Source: Pseudomonas sp. BP8
Lineage (GTDB): Bacteria; Pseudomonadota; Gammaproteobacteria; Pseudomonadales; Pseudomonadaceae
Direction of reading: 5' to 3'
Assembly (NCBI RefSeq): GCF_017875955.1
Contig: NZ_JAGINK010000001.1
Location: forward strand, 563,001-627,000
DNA: 64,000 bases
The notes under the pieces were generated by a model. It searched no databases. It saw only the letters and a program-made list of their open reading frames with translations, and was not told the DNA's origin. A program made the position numbers and the translations under genes. Position 1 is the stretch's first letter. Each line of letters starts with the position of its first letter. Below are positions 44,126 through 53,395 of this stretch, one piece after another.

Positions 44126-44896
44126 ATGATCAACAAAGAAAGCCTTACCCATCACATCTCCCAGCAGTTCAACGCCGAGCTGGAGGAGGTTCGCAGCCAC
44201 CTCCTGGCGATGGGCGGGCTGGTCGAGAAGCAGGTCAACGACGCCGTCACGGCGCTGATCGAGGCCGACTCGGGTCTGGCCCAGCAGGTGCGTGAAGTCG
44301 ACGAGCAGATCAACCAGATGGAGCGCAACATCGACGAGGAATGCGTGCGCATCCTCGCCCGTCGCCAGCCGGCGGCCTCCGACCTGCGCCTGATCATCAG
44401 CATCTCCAAGTCGGTGATCGACCTCGAGCGCATCGGTGACGAGTCGACCAAGATCGCCCGCCGAGCCATTCAGCTGTGCGAAGAAGGCGAGTCGCCACGC
44501 GGCTACGTCGAAGTGCGCCACATCGGTGACCAGGTGCGCAACATGGTCCGCGATGCGCTGGACGCCTTTGCCCGCTTCGATGCCGATCTGGCCCTGTCGG
44601 TAGCCCAGTACGACAAGACCATCGACCGTGAGTACAAGACCGCCCTGCGTGAGCTGGTCACTTACATGATGGAAGACCCACGGTCGATCTCGCGCGTGCT
44701 CAGCGTTATCTGGGCCCTGCGTTCGCTGGAGCGTATCGGCGACCACGCGCGCAACATCTCCGAACTGGTGATCTACCTGGTACGCGGCACCGACGTCCGC
44801 CACATGGGCCTCAAGCGCATGAAAGCGGAAGTTGAAGGCACTGCAGGCCGAGAGGGCGAAGTCGCTAATGTTCCGGCGCAATCGGACGATAAATAG
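44126..44896 (+). CDS. phoU: Phosphate signalling regulator PhoU
   Basis: The 256-residue protein has two PhoU repeats, each a three-helix bundle. The metal-binding type motifs are VIDLERIGDESTKIARRAIQ in the first half and SLERIGDHARNISELVIYLV in the second. It represses PhoR kinase when phosphate is ample, acting through PstB. The ATG at 44126 has GGAG upstream. It is followed by a strong terminator. Confidence 0.95.
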   Translation: MINKESLTHHISQQFNAELEEVRSHLLAMGGLVEKQVNDAVTALIEADSGLAQQVREVDEQINQMERNIDEECVRILARRQPAASDLRLIISISKSVIDLERIGDESTKIARRAIQLCEEGESPRGYVEVRHIGDQVRNMVRDALDAFARFDADLALSVAQYDKTIDREYKTALRELVTYMMEDPRSISRVLSVIWALRSLERIGDHARNISELVIYLVRGTDVRHMGLKRMKAEVEGTAGREGEVANVPAQSDDK

Positions 44897-44913
44897 TACT
44901 GCTCCCGAGCATG

Positions 44914-44942
44914 AACGCCCGGCCTAGTGCCGGGCGTTTTCG
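44914..44942 (+). terminator. Intrinsic terminator of the pst-phoU operon
   Basis: A 10-bp stem (aacgcccggc / gccgggcgtt) with a ctagt loop is followed by T residues, 17 bp after phoU. Confidence 0.9.
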
Positions 44943-45059
44943 TTTGCGGTCGAGCAGCCAACAGGCACCCGCGAACAGTGTTAGCAGTCTTGGCGTGACC
45001 GCTTCGTGGCATATGGCCACCAGTCAGCGGTATGCTAGCCAGGATCAAGAGGAGTGTTG

Positions 45060-45947
45060 ATGAGTAAAGTCAATGTGCTGGTTGTGGATGACGCCCCCTT
45101 CATTCGTGACCTGGTTAAGAAATGCCTGCGCAATGCCTTCCCTGGGATGGTCATCGAAGACGCGGTCAACGGCCGCAAGGCCATGGCCCTGTTGAGCAAG
45201 GACCGCTATGACCTGGTCCTGTGCGACTGGGAGATGCCGGAGATGTCAGGCCTCGAGTTGCTCACCTGGTGCCGTCAGCAGCCAGAGCACAAAGCCCTGC
45301 AGTTCATCATGGTGACCAGCCGCGGCGACAAGGAAAACGTCATCCAGGCGATTCAGGCCGGGGTGTCCGATTTCGTCGGCAAGCCGTTTACCAACGAGCA
45401 GTTGCTGAGCAAGGTGAAGAAGTCCCTGACCAAACTCGGCAAGCTCGACAGCCTGATGGCCGGCGGCGCGGCGCGGGTCAACTCGGCGTTTGCCAATGAC
45501 TCGCTGAGCGCGCTGACCGGTGGCCGTCCTGAGACGGCCAAGGTTGCGCCTGCGGCCAAGCCGCTGGTCAGTGCGCCGGCGCCCAAGCCTGCGGCTGCAG
45601 CTGCGCCGAGCGGGCGTGGGCAGGGCCAACTGCGTTTGGCCAGCGGTTCGCAGGCCTGCGTGATCAAGGCGTTGAGCCTCAAGGAAGCGCTGCTGGTGGT
45701 GCGCCGCAGCGCCAACCTGCCGCAGGTACTGGAAGGTGCAGTGCTTGACCTGGAGCAGGGTGAAAACGCCGAGGTGGCACGGCTGAACGGCTACCTGCAT
45801 GCAGTGGCAGCGCTGGAGCCAAAACCTGACAGCGACTGGTTGCAGCTGACCTTCAAGTTTGTTGACCAGGATGCGCAGAAGCTCGACTACCTGTCGCGGT
45901 TGATTGCTCGCGGAACGGCGCAGAAGCACTTTATTCCTGGTGCTTGA
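45060..45947 (+). CDS. Response regulator with CheY and PilZ domains
   Basis: The 295-residue protein has an N-terminal receiver: acidic pair Asp10/Asp11, phospho-acceptor Asp56 in LCDWEMPEMSG, and the Lys of FVGKPF near 106. An Ala/Pro linker (about 155-185) leads to a C-terminal PilZ-like domain. Its cyclic-di-GMP motif is not clear: no plain RxxxR is seen, only VVRRSANL. The ATG at 45060 has AGAGGAG upstream. It is a lone regulator without a kinase next to it. Confidence 0.8.
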   Translation: MSKVNVLVVDDAPFIRDLVKKCLRNAFPGMVIEDAVNGRKAMALLSKDRYDLVLCDWEMPEMSGLELLTWCRQQPEHKALQFIMVTSRGDKENVIQAIQAGVSDFVGKPFTNEQLLSKVKKSLTKLGKLDSLMAGGAARVNSAFANDSLSALTGGRPETAKVAPAAKPLVSAPAPKPAAAAAPSGRGQGQLRLASGSQACVIKALSLKEALLVVRRSANLPQVLEGAVLDLEQGENAEVARLNGYLHAVAALEPKPDSDWLQLTFKFVDQDAQKLDYLSRLIARGTAQKHFIPGA

Positions 45948-45980
45948 TTGCGCTTGTGTCTGTACCGGCCTCTTCGCGGG

Positions 45981-47260
45981 TGTACGACCGGAGACATCCT
46001 TTACATCTTAAACCGGGGACATGGTTTACACATTTGAGGCTTGAACGCGGTTTTCACCCCGTTCCAGCCTCCCCAGGAGATGGTCACACAGAAACACATC
46101 CCAAATATCATCCTCCACCTCTTTCAGGCCAATCCTCTCGCCAGACAAGGCCTCGCTGATGAACAGCAGCTTGCCTTTCCACTTGATCGAGCCATTTTGC
46201 CTGACACTGCGGACAGCCATTTCGGCGGGATACTCCACGACAGGCAGACATCCGGGGTAAGGCCGATTGGATGGTACATACAGCTCAAATGGACGCTTCA
46301 TCCCCAGTGCTTCGTGGGGACGGACATAGTTGAATTCGTGGCGGAAATGCTCAAGCAACAATTGTTGATGGATCAGATTGTGACCCAGAGGCAGTTCAAG
46401 CTTCATGCTGCGATGCATCCGCTCGTGACGACCATTCTGATCTGGGCGCGCGGGAGCGGTCCGTTCGGGAAAAATCCCGAGGCGGATCAACCAAACAGCG
46501 ATAGTGGACATCCTTGCCAGCCCGACTGAAGCAAATGGGCTGCCGTTGTCAGAGCGGATTACCTCTGGCATTCCATGCTCCTGAAAAAGCCACTCAAGCG
46601 TCTGTATGACCGGCTGCGTCATGATGTTCTTGTGGGCTTTGCAGGCCAAGAGGAGGCGCGAGGCGTGGTCCGTGACTGTTAGCGGGTAGCACCACTGGCC
46701 GTTGAGCATTTTGAACTGGCCCTTGTAGTCGATGCACCAGGTCTTGTTCGGCTCGTTGGCCTCTCTCATCTTTGTGGGGCTTTTCCCGTATCGCCGCTTT
46801 GGCCCACGTTTGTGAACCATGCCCAGTCGGTCTAGCCACTGCCCTGCGGTGCTCGGGGACGGCCAGTCAACGGATGGATCTTCAAGGCGCAACAGCTCAA
46901 TGAGCTTCTTGGGGCCCCATTTGTCGTGCGCTTCTTTCATCGCAACAATGCGGGCCAACAGCTCATCACTTGTCTTGTTAGGACTGTTGTCGGGACGCCG
47001 TGAGGCATCGGACAGCGCTTCAACGCCGCCCGCAGAATATCGCGATATCCATTTGTCGATCGTGGGGCGGCTGACGTTGTACCGGCGAGCAAGCTGACTC
47101 TTGGTGTAATCACCGGAAAGCCATTCGCCAATCAATCTGACTCGTTGATCCATGGGGGACTCTTGGTTCCAGGGCATGATCAAATACCTCCTGATCATGC
47201 GTATTAGCCTGTAAACCATGTCCCCGGTTTGAAATGTAAACGATGTCTCCGGTTTGTACC
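45981..47260. mobile_element. IS481-family insertion sequence, about 1280 bp
   Basis: The ends are inverted repeats of about 50 bp that differ by a few bases and a one-base indel. Each end carries two copies, 25 bp apart, of a unit like accggagacatcctttaca / accggggacatggtttaca, probably transposase sites. The flanks show a 4-bp direct repeat, cggg, at 45977-45980 and 47261-47264. The target is a REP element. The single gene is a DDE transposase with its frame intact, so the element may be active. Confidence 0.87.
46026..47177 (-). CDS. IS481-family DDE transposase
   Basis: The 383-residue protein starts MPWNQESPMDQRVRLIGEWL, a typical IS481 opening, with a helix-turn-helix (SQLARRYNVSRPTIDKWISR) near residue 40. 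The integrase core has the three catalytic acids: Asp in CIDYKGQF, Asp in RSDNGSPFAS, and Glu in GRHERMHRSMK. The ATG at 47177 gives the family length; an in-frame extension upstream is unlikely. No disruption is visible. Confidence 0.92.
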   Translation of the reverse strand: MPWNQESPMDQRVRLIGEWLSGDYTKSQLARRYNVSRPTIDKWISRYSAGGVEALSDASRRPDNSPNKTSDELLARIVAMKEAHDKWGPKKLIELLRLEDPSVDWPSPSTAGQWLDRLGMVHKRGPKRRYGKSPTKMREANEPNKTWCIDYKGQFKMLNGQWCYPLTVTDHASRLLLACKAHKNIMTQPVIQTLEWLFQEHGMPEVIRSDNGSPFASVGLARMSTIAVWLIRLGIFPERTAPARPDQNGRHERMHRSMKLELPLGHNLIHQQLLLEHFRHEFNYVRPHEALGMKRPFELYVPSNRPYPGCLPVVEYPAEMAVRSVRQNGSIKWKGKLLFISEALSGERIGLKEVEDDIWDVFLCDHLLGRLERGENRVQASNV

Positions 47261-47429
47261 CGGGGCAAGCCCGCTCCTACAGGGACTGCGGCGCCCAAAA
47301 AACCTGTAGGAGCGGGCTTGCCCCGCGAAGAGGCCGGCACTGACACCCGCTCACCCGACCAACTGCACATCTTGTCGCTGATCCGGCTGCTAGGCTTCGA
47401 CAGATCTCACCTGTCAAAAAGCCACTATC

Positions 47430-48326
47430 ATGTCCAGCCGTCTGTTGTTGCTCTGTGTCTTGCTCACGGCGTCGGCGTCGAGCGTGGCCATGACCCTCTA
47501 CAAAACGACCGATGCCTACGGCGTGGTGTCCTACTCCGATCGCCCCAGCCTGGGCGCCAAGCCGCTGGTTCTGCGCGATTCAATGGTCGAGCGGCTCGAC
47601 AGCCAGGTGCACCTCGACGCTGAGGCCTTTGCCGGCGGTGTGCGCTTCATGGCGCGCAATCAGCTGTTTGCGCCGGTCGAGGTCGAACTGCGCCTGCAAG
47701 GCTTGAGCAATGCCTTGGGCAGCAACGCACCGCGGATCGTGCGCAAGGTGCTCCCGGCGCGCTCGACGCAAATGCTCACCGTGGTGATGACACGGCCAGG
47801 TGCGCAGTTGGGCTACCAGACCAAGTTGAAATACGCCATGGGCAACCCGGGGCAAAGGCCCCAGGCCTTCCGCTACGCGTTTCCCTGGCACGGCGGGCCG
47901 TTTCGTCTGACCCAGGGGCCGAATGGGCGCTACAGCCATTTTGGCGCCAAAGGGCGCTATGCAATGGACATTGCCATGCCGGAAGGCACGCCAATCATTG
48001 CCGCCCGGGGCGGGGTGGTGGTGAAGATCGAGAACAGCCAGAGTGGGCGCGGCACCCATCCTTCGGGCAACTTCGTGCGCATCCTGCACCCCGACGGCAC
48101 CATGGGCGTCTACCTGCACCTGCAGCGCGGGTCGGTCATGGTGGGTGAGGGGCAGCGGGTGCTGCAGGGGGAGCGGCTGGCCAAGTCGGGCAACACCGGC
48201 AACAGCAGCGGGCCGCACCTGCATTTCGTGGTGCAGCGCAATGTCGGCCTGGCGCTGGAGTCGATCCCGTATCAGTTCGACAAGCCCCTTGGCGGGTTGC
48301 CCAACTTCACCGCGGGCAACCCCTGA
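47430..48326 (+). CDS. M23 family metallopeptidase, exported
   Basis: The 298-residue protein has a signal peptide (residues 1-20, ending SSVA). A small DUF4124-like segment (LYKTTDAYGVVSYSDRP) and a beta-rich domain follow, then the LytM/M23 domain. The zinc ligands are His170 and Asp180 in SHFGAKGRYAMDIAMP and His265 in GPHLHF, with His263 catalytic. It probably cuts peptidoglycan crosslinks in the periplasm. It lies between the IS element and a CorC-like gene. Confidence 0.9.
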   Translation: MSSRLLLLCVLLTASASSVAMTLYKTTDAYGVVSYSDRPSLGAKPLVLRDSMVERLDSQVHLDAEAFAGGVRFMARNQLFAPVEVELRLQGLSNALGSNAPRIVRKVLPARSTQMLTVVMTRPGAQLGYQTKLKYAMGNPGQRPQAFRYAFPWHGGPFRLTQGPNGRYSHFGAKGRYAMDIAMPEGTPIIAARGGVVVKIENSQSGRGTHPSGNFVRILHPDGTMGVYLHLQRGSVMVGEGQRVLQGERLAKSGNTGNSSGPHLHFVVQRNVGLALESIPYQFDKPLGGLPNFTAGNP

Positions 48327-48336
48327 AAGCTTGAGA

Positions 48337-48375
48337 CCGCTCCCACAGGGTATATGCGATCACCTGTGGGAGCGG
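48337..48375. repeat. Repeat hairpin of a second REP-like type
   Basis: ccgctcccacagg (48337-48349) and cctgtgggagcgg (48363-48375) form a perfect 13-bp inverted repeat, followed by cgttgtgtcgcgaaagggcc. It resembles another Pseudomonas intergenic repeat and sits between convergent genes, where it may terminate both. Confidence 0.75.
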
Positions 48376-48414
48376 CGTTGTGTCGCGAAAGGGCCGCGCA
48401 GCGGCCCAAATGGC

Positions 48415-49755
48415 TCAGTCCAGTTTCAGAACCTTGGCCAGGACAATCTTCGGCCCTTTCATCTTCTTGATGATGATCCGCAGCCCTTCGACCTCGAGCA
48501 GTTCCTCTTCCTCAGGCACCCGCTTGAGCGTCTCGTAGACCAGCCCGGCCAGCGTTTCGGCCTCGATGTGGTCCAGGTCGACACCGAGCAGGCGCTCGAC
48601 CTTGAACAGCGGCGTATCGCCGCGTACCAGCAGCTTGCCCGGCTGGTAGGCGAGGATGCCGCGTTCGGTCTTGCGGTGTTCGTCCTGGATATCGCCGACC
48701 AGCACTTCCAGCACGTCTTCCATGGTCAGGTAACCGATCACCTTGCCATCGGCTTCCTCGACCAGCACGAAGTGCGCGCCACCCTTGCGGAACTGCTCGA
48801 GCAACTGCGACAGCGGCATGTGTCGGGACACGCGCTCCAGCGGGCGGCACAGCTCTTCAAGGTCGACGATGCCCGGGATATGGTCAAGATCGGCCAGTTC
48901 CAGCAGCAGGTCCTTGATGTGCAACAGACCGGTGAATTCTTCGCGCTCGGCGTCGTACACCGGATAGCGGCTGAACTTGTGCCGGCGGAACATCGCCAGG
49001 ATTTCCTTGAGCGGCGCCTTGGCGTCGAGGCTGATCATGTCTTCGCGGGAGTTGGCCCAGTCGACCACTTCCAGCTCGCCCATCTCGACGGCCGAGGCCA
49101 GCACGCGCATGCCCTGGTCGCTCGGGTCCTGGCCACGGCTGGAGTGCAGGATCAGCTTGAGCTCTTCACGGCTGTAATGGTGCTCGTGGTGCGGGCCAGG
49201 CTCGCCTTGGCCGGCGATGCGCAGGATGGCGTTGGCGCTGGCGTTGAGCAGGTAGATGGCCGGGTACATCGCCCAATAGAACACGTACAGCGGCACAGCC
49301 GTCCACAGCGACAGCAGTTCGGGTTTGCGGATCGCCCAGGACTTGGGTGCCAGCTCGCCGACCACGATGTGCAGGTACGAGATCACGAAGAACGCGACGA
49401 AGAACGAAACGCCTTTGATCAGTTCCGGGCTGTCGACGCCGAAGTAGGCCAGCAGCGGCTCGAGCAAGTGCGCGAAGGCCGGTTCGCCGACCCAGCCAAG
49501 GCCCAGCGAGGCAAGGGTGATACCCAGCTGACAGGCCGACAGGTAGGCGTCCAGCTGGTTGTGCACCTTGCGCAGGATGCTGCCGCGCCAGCCATGCTGC
49601 TCGGCAATCGACTCGACCCGGGTCGAGCGCAGCTTGACCATGGCGAACTCGGCGGCAACGAAGAAGCCGTTGAGCAAGACCAGGAACAGTGCAAAGAGAA
49701 TCATGCCGAAGTCGGCAAACAGGGAGGTGAAGCTGATACCAGGGGAAGGGTCCAT
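48415..49755 (-). CDS. CNNM/CorC-HlyC family membrane protein
   Basis: The 446-residue protein has the DUF21 membrane domain (about 5-205, four spans; NGFFVAAEFAMVKLRSTRVE near 30). Two CBS domains follow (about 220-340; DMISLDAKAPLKEILAMFRR and VLVEEADGKVIGYLTMEDVL), then a C-terminal CorC/HlyC domain. Members are linked to magnesium or cobalt efflux; the name haemolysin is historical. It lies upstream of no obvious partner, between the M23 gene and phoR. Confidence 0.9.
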   Translation of the reverse strand: MDPSPGISFTSLFADFGMILFALFLVLLNGFFVAAEFAMVKLRSTRVESIAEQHGWRGSILRKVHNQLDAYLSACQLGITLASLGLGWVGEPAFAHLLEPLLAYFGVDSPELIKGVSFFVAFFVISYLHIVVGELAPKSWAIRKPELLSLWTAVPLYVFYWAMYPAIYLLNASANAILRIAGQGEPGPHHEHHYSREELKLILHSSRGQDPSDQGMRVLASAVEMGELEVVDWANSREDMISLDAKAPLKEILAMFRRHKFSRYPVYDAEREEFTGLLHIKDLLLELADLDHIPGIVDLEELCRPLERVSRHMPLSQLLEQFRKGGAHFVLVEEADGKVIGYLTMEDVLEVLVGDIQDEHRKTERGILAYQPGKLLVRGDTPLFKVERLLGVDLDHIEAETLAGLVYETLKRVPEEEELLEVEGLRIIIKKMKGPKIVLAKVLKLD

Positions 49756-49906
49756 GATGGAGTTTTACGGGGTCCGTCTTCAAAAAGGATGAAAAAGAAG
49801 TGCCAGCAGGTGCTGGCACAGGACAGCCAATGTAGCGGCTGAGCCCGCAAAAGCAAAGAGTTGTTCAGCGCATCGGTCGCGGGCGTGTGGGAGCGGCCCC
49901 TCGGTA

Positions 49907-51214
49907 TCAGGCCTTGCCCATCACCACCTGGCTCGGCGCAAAGTGGCAGGTAAAGGTACTGCCATGGCCCGGCACGCTGCTGATCTCCAGCCGCCCACGA
50001 TGGCGCAGCAGCACATGCTTGACGATCGCCAGTCCCAGGCCGGTGCCCCCGGTATTGGAGTTGCGGCTGGAGTCGACCCGATAGAAGCGTTCGGTCAGTC
50101 GCGGCAAGTGCTTGGCGTCGATGCCCATCCCGGAATCCTGCACCGAAAGGTGCGCGCCTTGCTCGTCGGCCCACCAGCGGATGCGAATATTGCCTTCATC
50201 CTGGGTGTACTTGACCGCGTTGAACACCAGGTTGGAAAACGCGCTGCGCAGCTCCGACTCACTGCCCTTGAGCGAGATGCCCGGGGTTGCCTCCAGACTG
50301 ATGCGCTGGTTGCGTGGGCCGGACAGCGCCTGGGCATCGCCCTTGATCGACGCGAGCAAGGCATCCACCGACACCGGCTGGTTGTCCGAGGGGTAGTCGG
50401 TGGCCTCGAGCTTGGCCAGCAACAGCAAGTCATTGAGCAGCGTCTGCATGCGCGAGCCTTGCTGGCTCATCTGCTGCAGCGCGCGGGTCCAGCGCGGATT
50501 GACCTCTTCGACGTTGTCGAGCAGGGTCTCCAGGTAACCGGCGATCACCGTCAGCGGCGTGCGCAGCTCATGCGAGACGTTGGCGATGAAGTCCTTGCGC
50601 ATCTGCTCGAGCTGGTGAATGCGGGTGACATCGCGTACCAGCATCAAGTGCTCGTTGTTGCCGTAGCGGGTGATGTGCAGCTGGACCCGCAGGCGGTCGT
50701 TGATCGGCGAGGGGATCTCGAGCGGCTCGAGGTAGTTCTCTGCCTCGAAGTACTCCTTGAAACGCGGGTGGCGGACCAGGTTGGTCACCTGCTGGCCACC
50801 GTCCTGCGGGGTCTTGAAGCCCAACAGGGTTTCGGCGGCGCGGTTCCACCATTCCAGGTTGCCATCGCTGTCGAGCATGATCACCGCATCGCGCAAGGCG
50901 GCGGTGGACTCCTGGACGCGATCGATCACCGCTTGCAGACGCCCGCGCACACGCTGGTCGCGGCGCTGCAGGTGGTAGATGCTGTCGAACACCTCGCCCC
51001 ATAGGCCATAGCCATCGGGCGGTGCTTCATCGGGTTGGTGATTGCGCAGCCAGTCGTGCAGGCGCAGTAACTGCTTGAGTGTCCAACCCAGGTAGAGCGC
51101 CAGGCCGATGGCCAGGCTCCAGCCGTAATAGCCAGTGACCAGCCCCCCGATCAGGCAGACGCTGATCAGCAGGAGCAGGTGGCGAATCAGGGTCGCGTGC
51201 CAGTTCTGGTTCAA
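49907..51214 (-). CDS. phoR: Phosphate regulon sensor kinase PhoR
   Basis: The 435-residue sensor has two N-terminal spans (about 9-45), a DUF3329 region, and a PAS domain (about 105-200). The HisKA motif has phospho-acceptor His215 in VSHELRTPL. The ATPase domain has the N box SAFSNLVFNAVKYT and the G boxes DSGMGIDAKHLPRL and GGTGLGLAIVKHVL. It phosphorylates PhoB when phosphate is scarce. The start is TTG 51214, supported by AAGGA at good spacing. It follows phoB by 45 bp. Confidence 0.95.
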   Translation of the reverse strand: MNQNWHATLIRHLLLLISVCLIGGLVTGYYGWSLAIGLALYLGWTLKQLLRLHDWLRNHQPDEAPPDGYGLWGEVFDSIYHLQRRDQRVRGRLQAVIDRVQESTAALRDAVIMLDSDGNLEWWNRAAETLLGFKTPQDGGQQVTNLVRHPRFKEYFEAENYLEPLEIPSPINDRLRVQLHITRYGNNEHLMLVRDVTRIHQLEQMRKDFIANVSHELRTPLTVIAGYLETLLDNVEEVNPRWTRALQQMSQQGSRMQTLLNDLLLLAKLEATDYPSDNQPVSVDALLASIKGDAQALSGPRNQRISLEATPGISLKGSESELRSAFSNLVFNAVKYTQDEGNIRIRWWADEQGAHLSVQDSGMGIDAKHLPRLTERFYRVDSSRNSNTGGTGLGLAIVKHVLLRHRGRLEISSVPGHGSTFTCHFAPSQVVMGKA

Positions 51215-51259
51215 TTGTGACAGTCCTTGTACAGCGTGCAGCCAGTGCTCAGGCTTCGA

Positions 51260-51949
51260 TCAGCTCTTGGTCGAGAAGCGATAGCCGGTACCGCGGACGG
51301 TTTGTACCAGATTTTCGTAGGCTTCACCCAGTGCCTTGCGCAGGCGACGGATGTGCACATCAACGGTGCGTTCTTCGACGTAGACGTTGCCGCCCCAGAC
51401 CTGGTCGAGCAGTTGACCGCGGGTGTAGGCGCGCTCCTGGTGGGTCATGAAGAACTGCAGCAGGCGGTACTCGGTAGGGCCCATCTCGGCGGGCTTGCCG
51501 TCGATGGTCACGCGGTGGCTGATCGGGTCGAGCAGCAGGCCTCCGACTTCGATCGGTGCTTCCGTGTCGCTTGGCCCGGTACGGCGCAGCACCGCCTTGA
51601 GGCGGGCGACCAGCTCGCGCGGCGAGAACGGCTTGGTGATGTAGTCGTCGGCGCCGACTTCCAGGCCCTGGATCTTGTTGTCCTCTTCACCTTTGGCGGT
51701 GAGCATGATGATCGGGATGTCGCCGGTCAGCTCATCGCGTTTGAGGCGGCGGGCCAGCTCGATCCCGGAAGTGCCCGGGAGCATCCAGTCGAGCAGGATC
51801 AGGTCAGGCTTGCGGTCGACGATGATCGCGTGGGCCTGTTGCGAGTTCTCCGCTTCCAGGCAGTCGTAGCCGGCCATTTCCAATGCAACGGCGATCATTT
51901 CGCGAATCGGTGCTTCGTCGTCGACGATCAGAATGTTCCTGCCAACCAT
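51260..51949 (-). CDS. phoB: Phosphate regulon response regulator PhoB
   Basis: The 229-residue regulator has a receiver domain (Asp10, Asp11, phospho-acceptor Asp54, Lys in TKPFSPRE near 105) and an OmpR-type winged helix ([20 protein letters not shown], then [13 protein letters not shown]). The ATG at 51949 has AGGAGAGG upstream; an in-frame extension to 51988 is left out. It activates pstS, pstC and other genes at Pho boxes and probably its own promoter. Confidence 0.96.
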   Translation of the reverse strand: MVGRNILIVDDEAPIREMIAVALEMAGYDCLEAENSQQAHAIIVDRKPDLILLDWMLPGTSGIELARRLKRDELTGDIPIIMLTAKGEEDNKIQGLEVGADDYITKPFSPRELVARLKAVLRRTGPSDTEAPIEVGGLLLDPISHRVTIDGKPAEMGPTEYRLLQFFMTHQERAYTRGQLLDQVWGGNVYVEERTVDVHIRRLRKALGEAYENLVQTVRGTGYRFSTKS

Positions 51950-52002
51950 GCTCAAAACCTCTCCTGGATTCGGTGTCGTGGCCCGCATTAGATAACGGAA
52001 TT

Positions 52003-52020
52003 ATTGCAGTCGTGTGACAT
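52003..52020 (-). promoter_or_regulatory. Possible Pho box upstream of phoB
   Basis: On the minus strand, ATGTCAC-ACGA-CTGCAAT resembles two PhoB half-sites with a 4-bp spacer, about 54 bp before the phoB start. Autoregulation of phoB is known in other bacteria. The second half-site is imperfect. Confidence 0.5.
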
Positions 52021-52098
52021 GTCGTGGGCCGTTGCGGCAAGTATCGGTGGCTGAGCTAGGCTTTAGCTCCCACCCCCGAACAAAAACGGTGAAATCCA

Positions 52099-52470
52099 AT
52101 GACACGAAAAACGCTGAACTGGATGGCCCTTTTCGCTGTGCTGGCGCTGCCGGGAGTGGCATCCGCCCACCATGCCATGGAAAAGGATGGCATGTGGGTC
52201 GATCATGACGGCATGACGCTGTACACGTTCGACAAGGATGCCGGCGGCAAGTCCATGTGCAATGGCGATTGTGCGAAGAACTGGCCGCCGTTGATGGTCA
52301 AGAAAGATGACGAAGCCGCCAAGGGCAAGTGGACCCATGTCACCCGCGACGATGGCAGCATGCAGTGGGCATATGACGGCAAGCCGCTGTATACCTTCGT
52401 CAAGGACAAGAAGGCTGGGGAAACCACTGGTGATGGCATGAAAGACGTCTGGCACGTGGCCAAGCCCTGA
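52099..52470 (+). CDS. COG4315-type secreted repeat protein
   Basis: The 123-residue protein has a signal peptide (1-23, ending VASA) and two related repeats: GMTLYTFDKDAGGKSMCNGD with CAKNWPPL, and GKPLYTFVKDKKAGETTGDG with DVWHVA. These are the features of the COG4315 predicted lipoprotein-like family, function unknown. The two Cys of the first repeat may form a disulphide. Confidence 0.87.
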   Translation: MTRKTLNWMALFAVLALPGVASAHHAMEKDGMWVDHDGMTLYTFDKDAGGKSMCNGDCAKNWPPLMVKKDDEAAKGKWTHVTRDDGSMQWAYDGKPLYTFVKDKKAGETTGDGMKDVWHVAKP

Positions 52471-52477
52471 TATTGCC

Positions 52478-52500
52478 GGGGGGCTGTGCAGCAGCCCCCT
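52478..52500. terminator. Hairpin between convergent genes
   Basis: ggggggctg and cagccccct pair around a tgcag loop, directly between the COG4315 gene and the end of ubiA. No T-run is present, so it is a weak terminator candidate. Confidence 0.45.
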
Positions 52501-52504
52501 GGGT

Positions 52505-53395
52505 TCAACGCAATGCGTAGTCGAGCACCACACCAATGAACACCAGCAACCCCGCCCAGTGATTGTGCAGGAACGCCTTGAAGCACGAATCGCGGTCCAG
52601 CTTGCGCGTTGACCAGTACTCCCAGCCGAAACACAGCGCCGCGCCGACTATCCCCAGGTGGAACCAACCGCCCAGTACAAACGCATTACCCGCCAGCAGC
52701 AGGCAGCCCAGCGACAGCATCTGCAAGGTCAGGATGATCGTGCGGTCCGAGTCGCCGAACAGAATCGCTGTCGATTTCACGCCGATCTTCAAATCATCGT
52801 CCCGATCCACCATCGCGTAGTAGGTGTCATAACCCACTGTCCACAACAGGTTGGCGATGTACAGCAGCCAGGCACTGGCCGGCAGTTCGGCGCCGGCCGC
52901 GGTAAAGGCCATCGGAATGCCCCATGAATAAGCCGCGCCGAGCACCACTTGCGGGTAGTAGGTATAGCGCTTCATGAACGGGTAGCAGGCAGCCAAGGCG
53001 ACGGCGCCAAACGACAGCCATACCGTCTGGGCATTGGTACACAGCACCAACAGGAAACTCACCCCGACCAGGATCGCGAACAACGCCAGCGCCTCGCGCG
53101 GCTTGATCCGCCCGCTGGCCAGCGGGCGATCAGCGGTGCGTTTGACGTGGCCGTCGACCTTGCGGTCAGCGAAGTCATTGATGCAGCAGCCGGCAGCGCG
53201 CATCAGCACCACGCCGAGGCCGAAGATCAGCACGTTGGCCACGGTCGGCGAACCGTGCCCGGCAATCCATACCGCTGACAGGGTCGGCCACAACAGCAGG
53301 TAGATGCCGATCGGACGATCCATGCGGCTCAGCTGGACGAAGTCCCAGGCACGCGGATGCAGGCGGTTGAGCGACTTGAGCAGTTGCAGGTACAT
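52505..53395 (-). CDS. ubiA: 4-hydroxybenzoate octaprenyltransferase UbiA
   Basis: The 296-residue membrane enzyme joins a polyprenyl chain to 4-hydroxybenzoate in ubiquinone synthesis. Both Asp-rich motifs are present: [20 protein letters not shown] near residue 75 and [20 protein letters not shown] near 195. It has about eight spans. Its ATG shares one base with the ubiC stop, so the two are coupled. Another start 10 codons upstream lies inside ubiC and is not used here. Confidence 0.95.
   Translation of the reverse strand: MYLQLLKSLNRLHPRAWDFVQLSRMDRPIGIYLLLWPTLSAVWIAGHGSPTVANVLIFGLGVVLMRAAGCCINDFADRKVDGHVKRTADRPLASGRIKPREALALFAILVGVSFLLVLCTNAQTVWLSFGAVALAACYPFMKRYTYYPQVVLGAAYSWGIPMAFTAAGAELPASAWLLYIANLLWTVGYDTYYAMVDRDDDLKIGVKSTAILFGDSDRTIILTLQMLSLGCLLLAGNAFVLGGWFHLGIVGAALCFGWEYWSTRKLDRDSCFKAFLHNHWAGLLVFIGVVLDYALR

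Larger units (their letters stand above)
45967..47335. repeat. Inverted REP pair, left copy split by the IS481 element
   Basis: The left REP starts at 45967 (ggcctcttcgcggg), is interrupted at 45980, and resumes at 47261 (cggggcaagcccgctcctac), ending at 47283. A complete inverted copy lies at 47303-47335. Without the insertion this would be an ordinary facing REP pair like those at 32281 and 25801. Confidence 0.9.

Noticed and set aside
45981..47260. Composite transposon including neighbouring genes
   Set aside because: Only one copy of the element is seen, and both flanks are the two halves of one REP, so it is a simple insertion.
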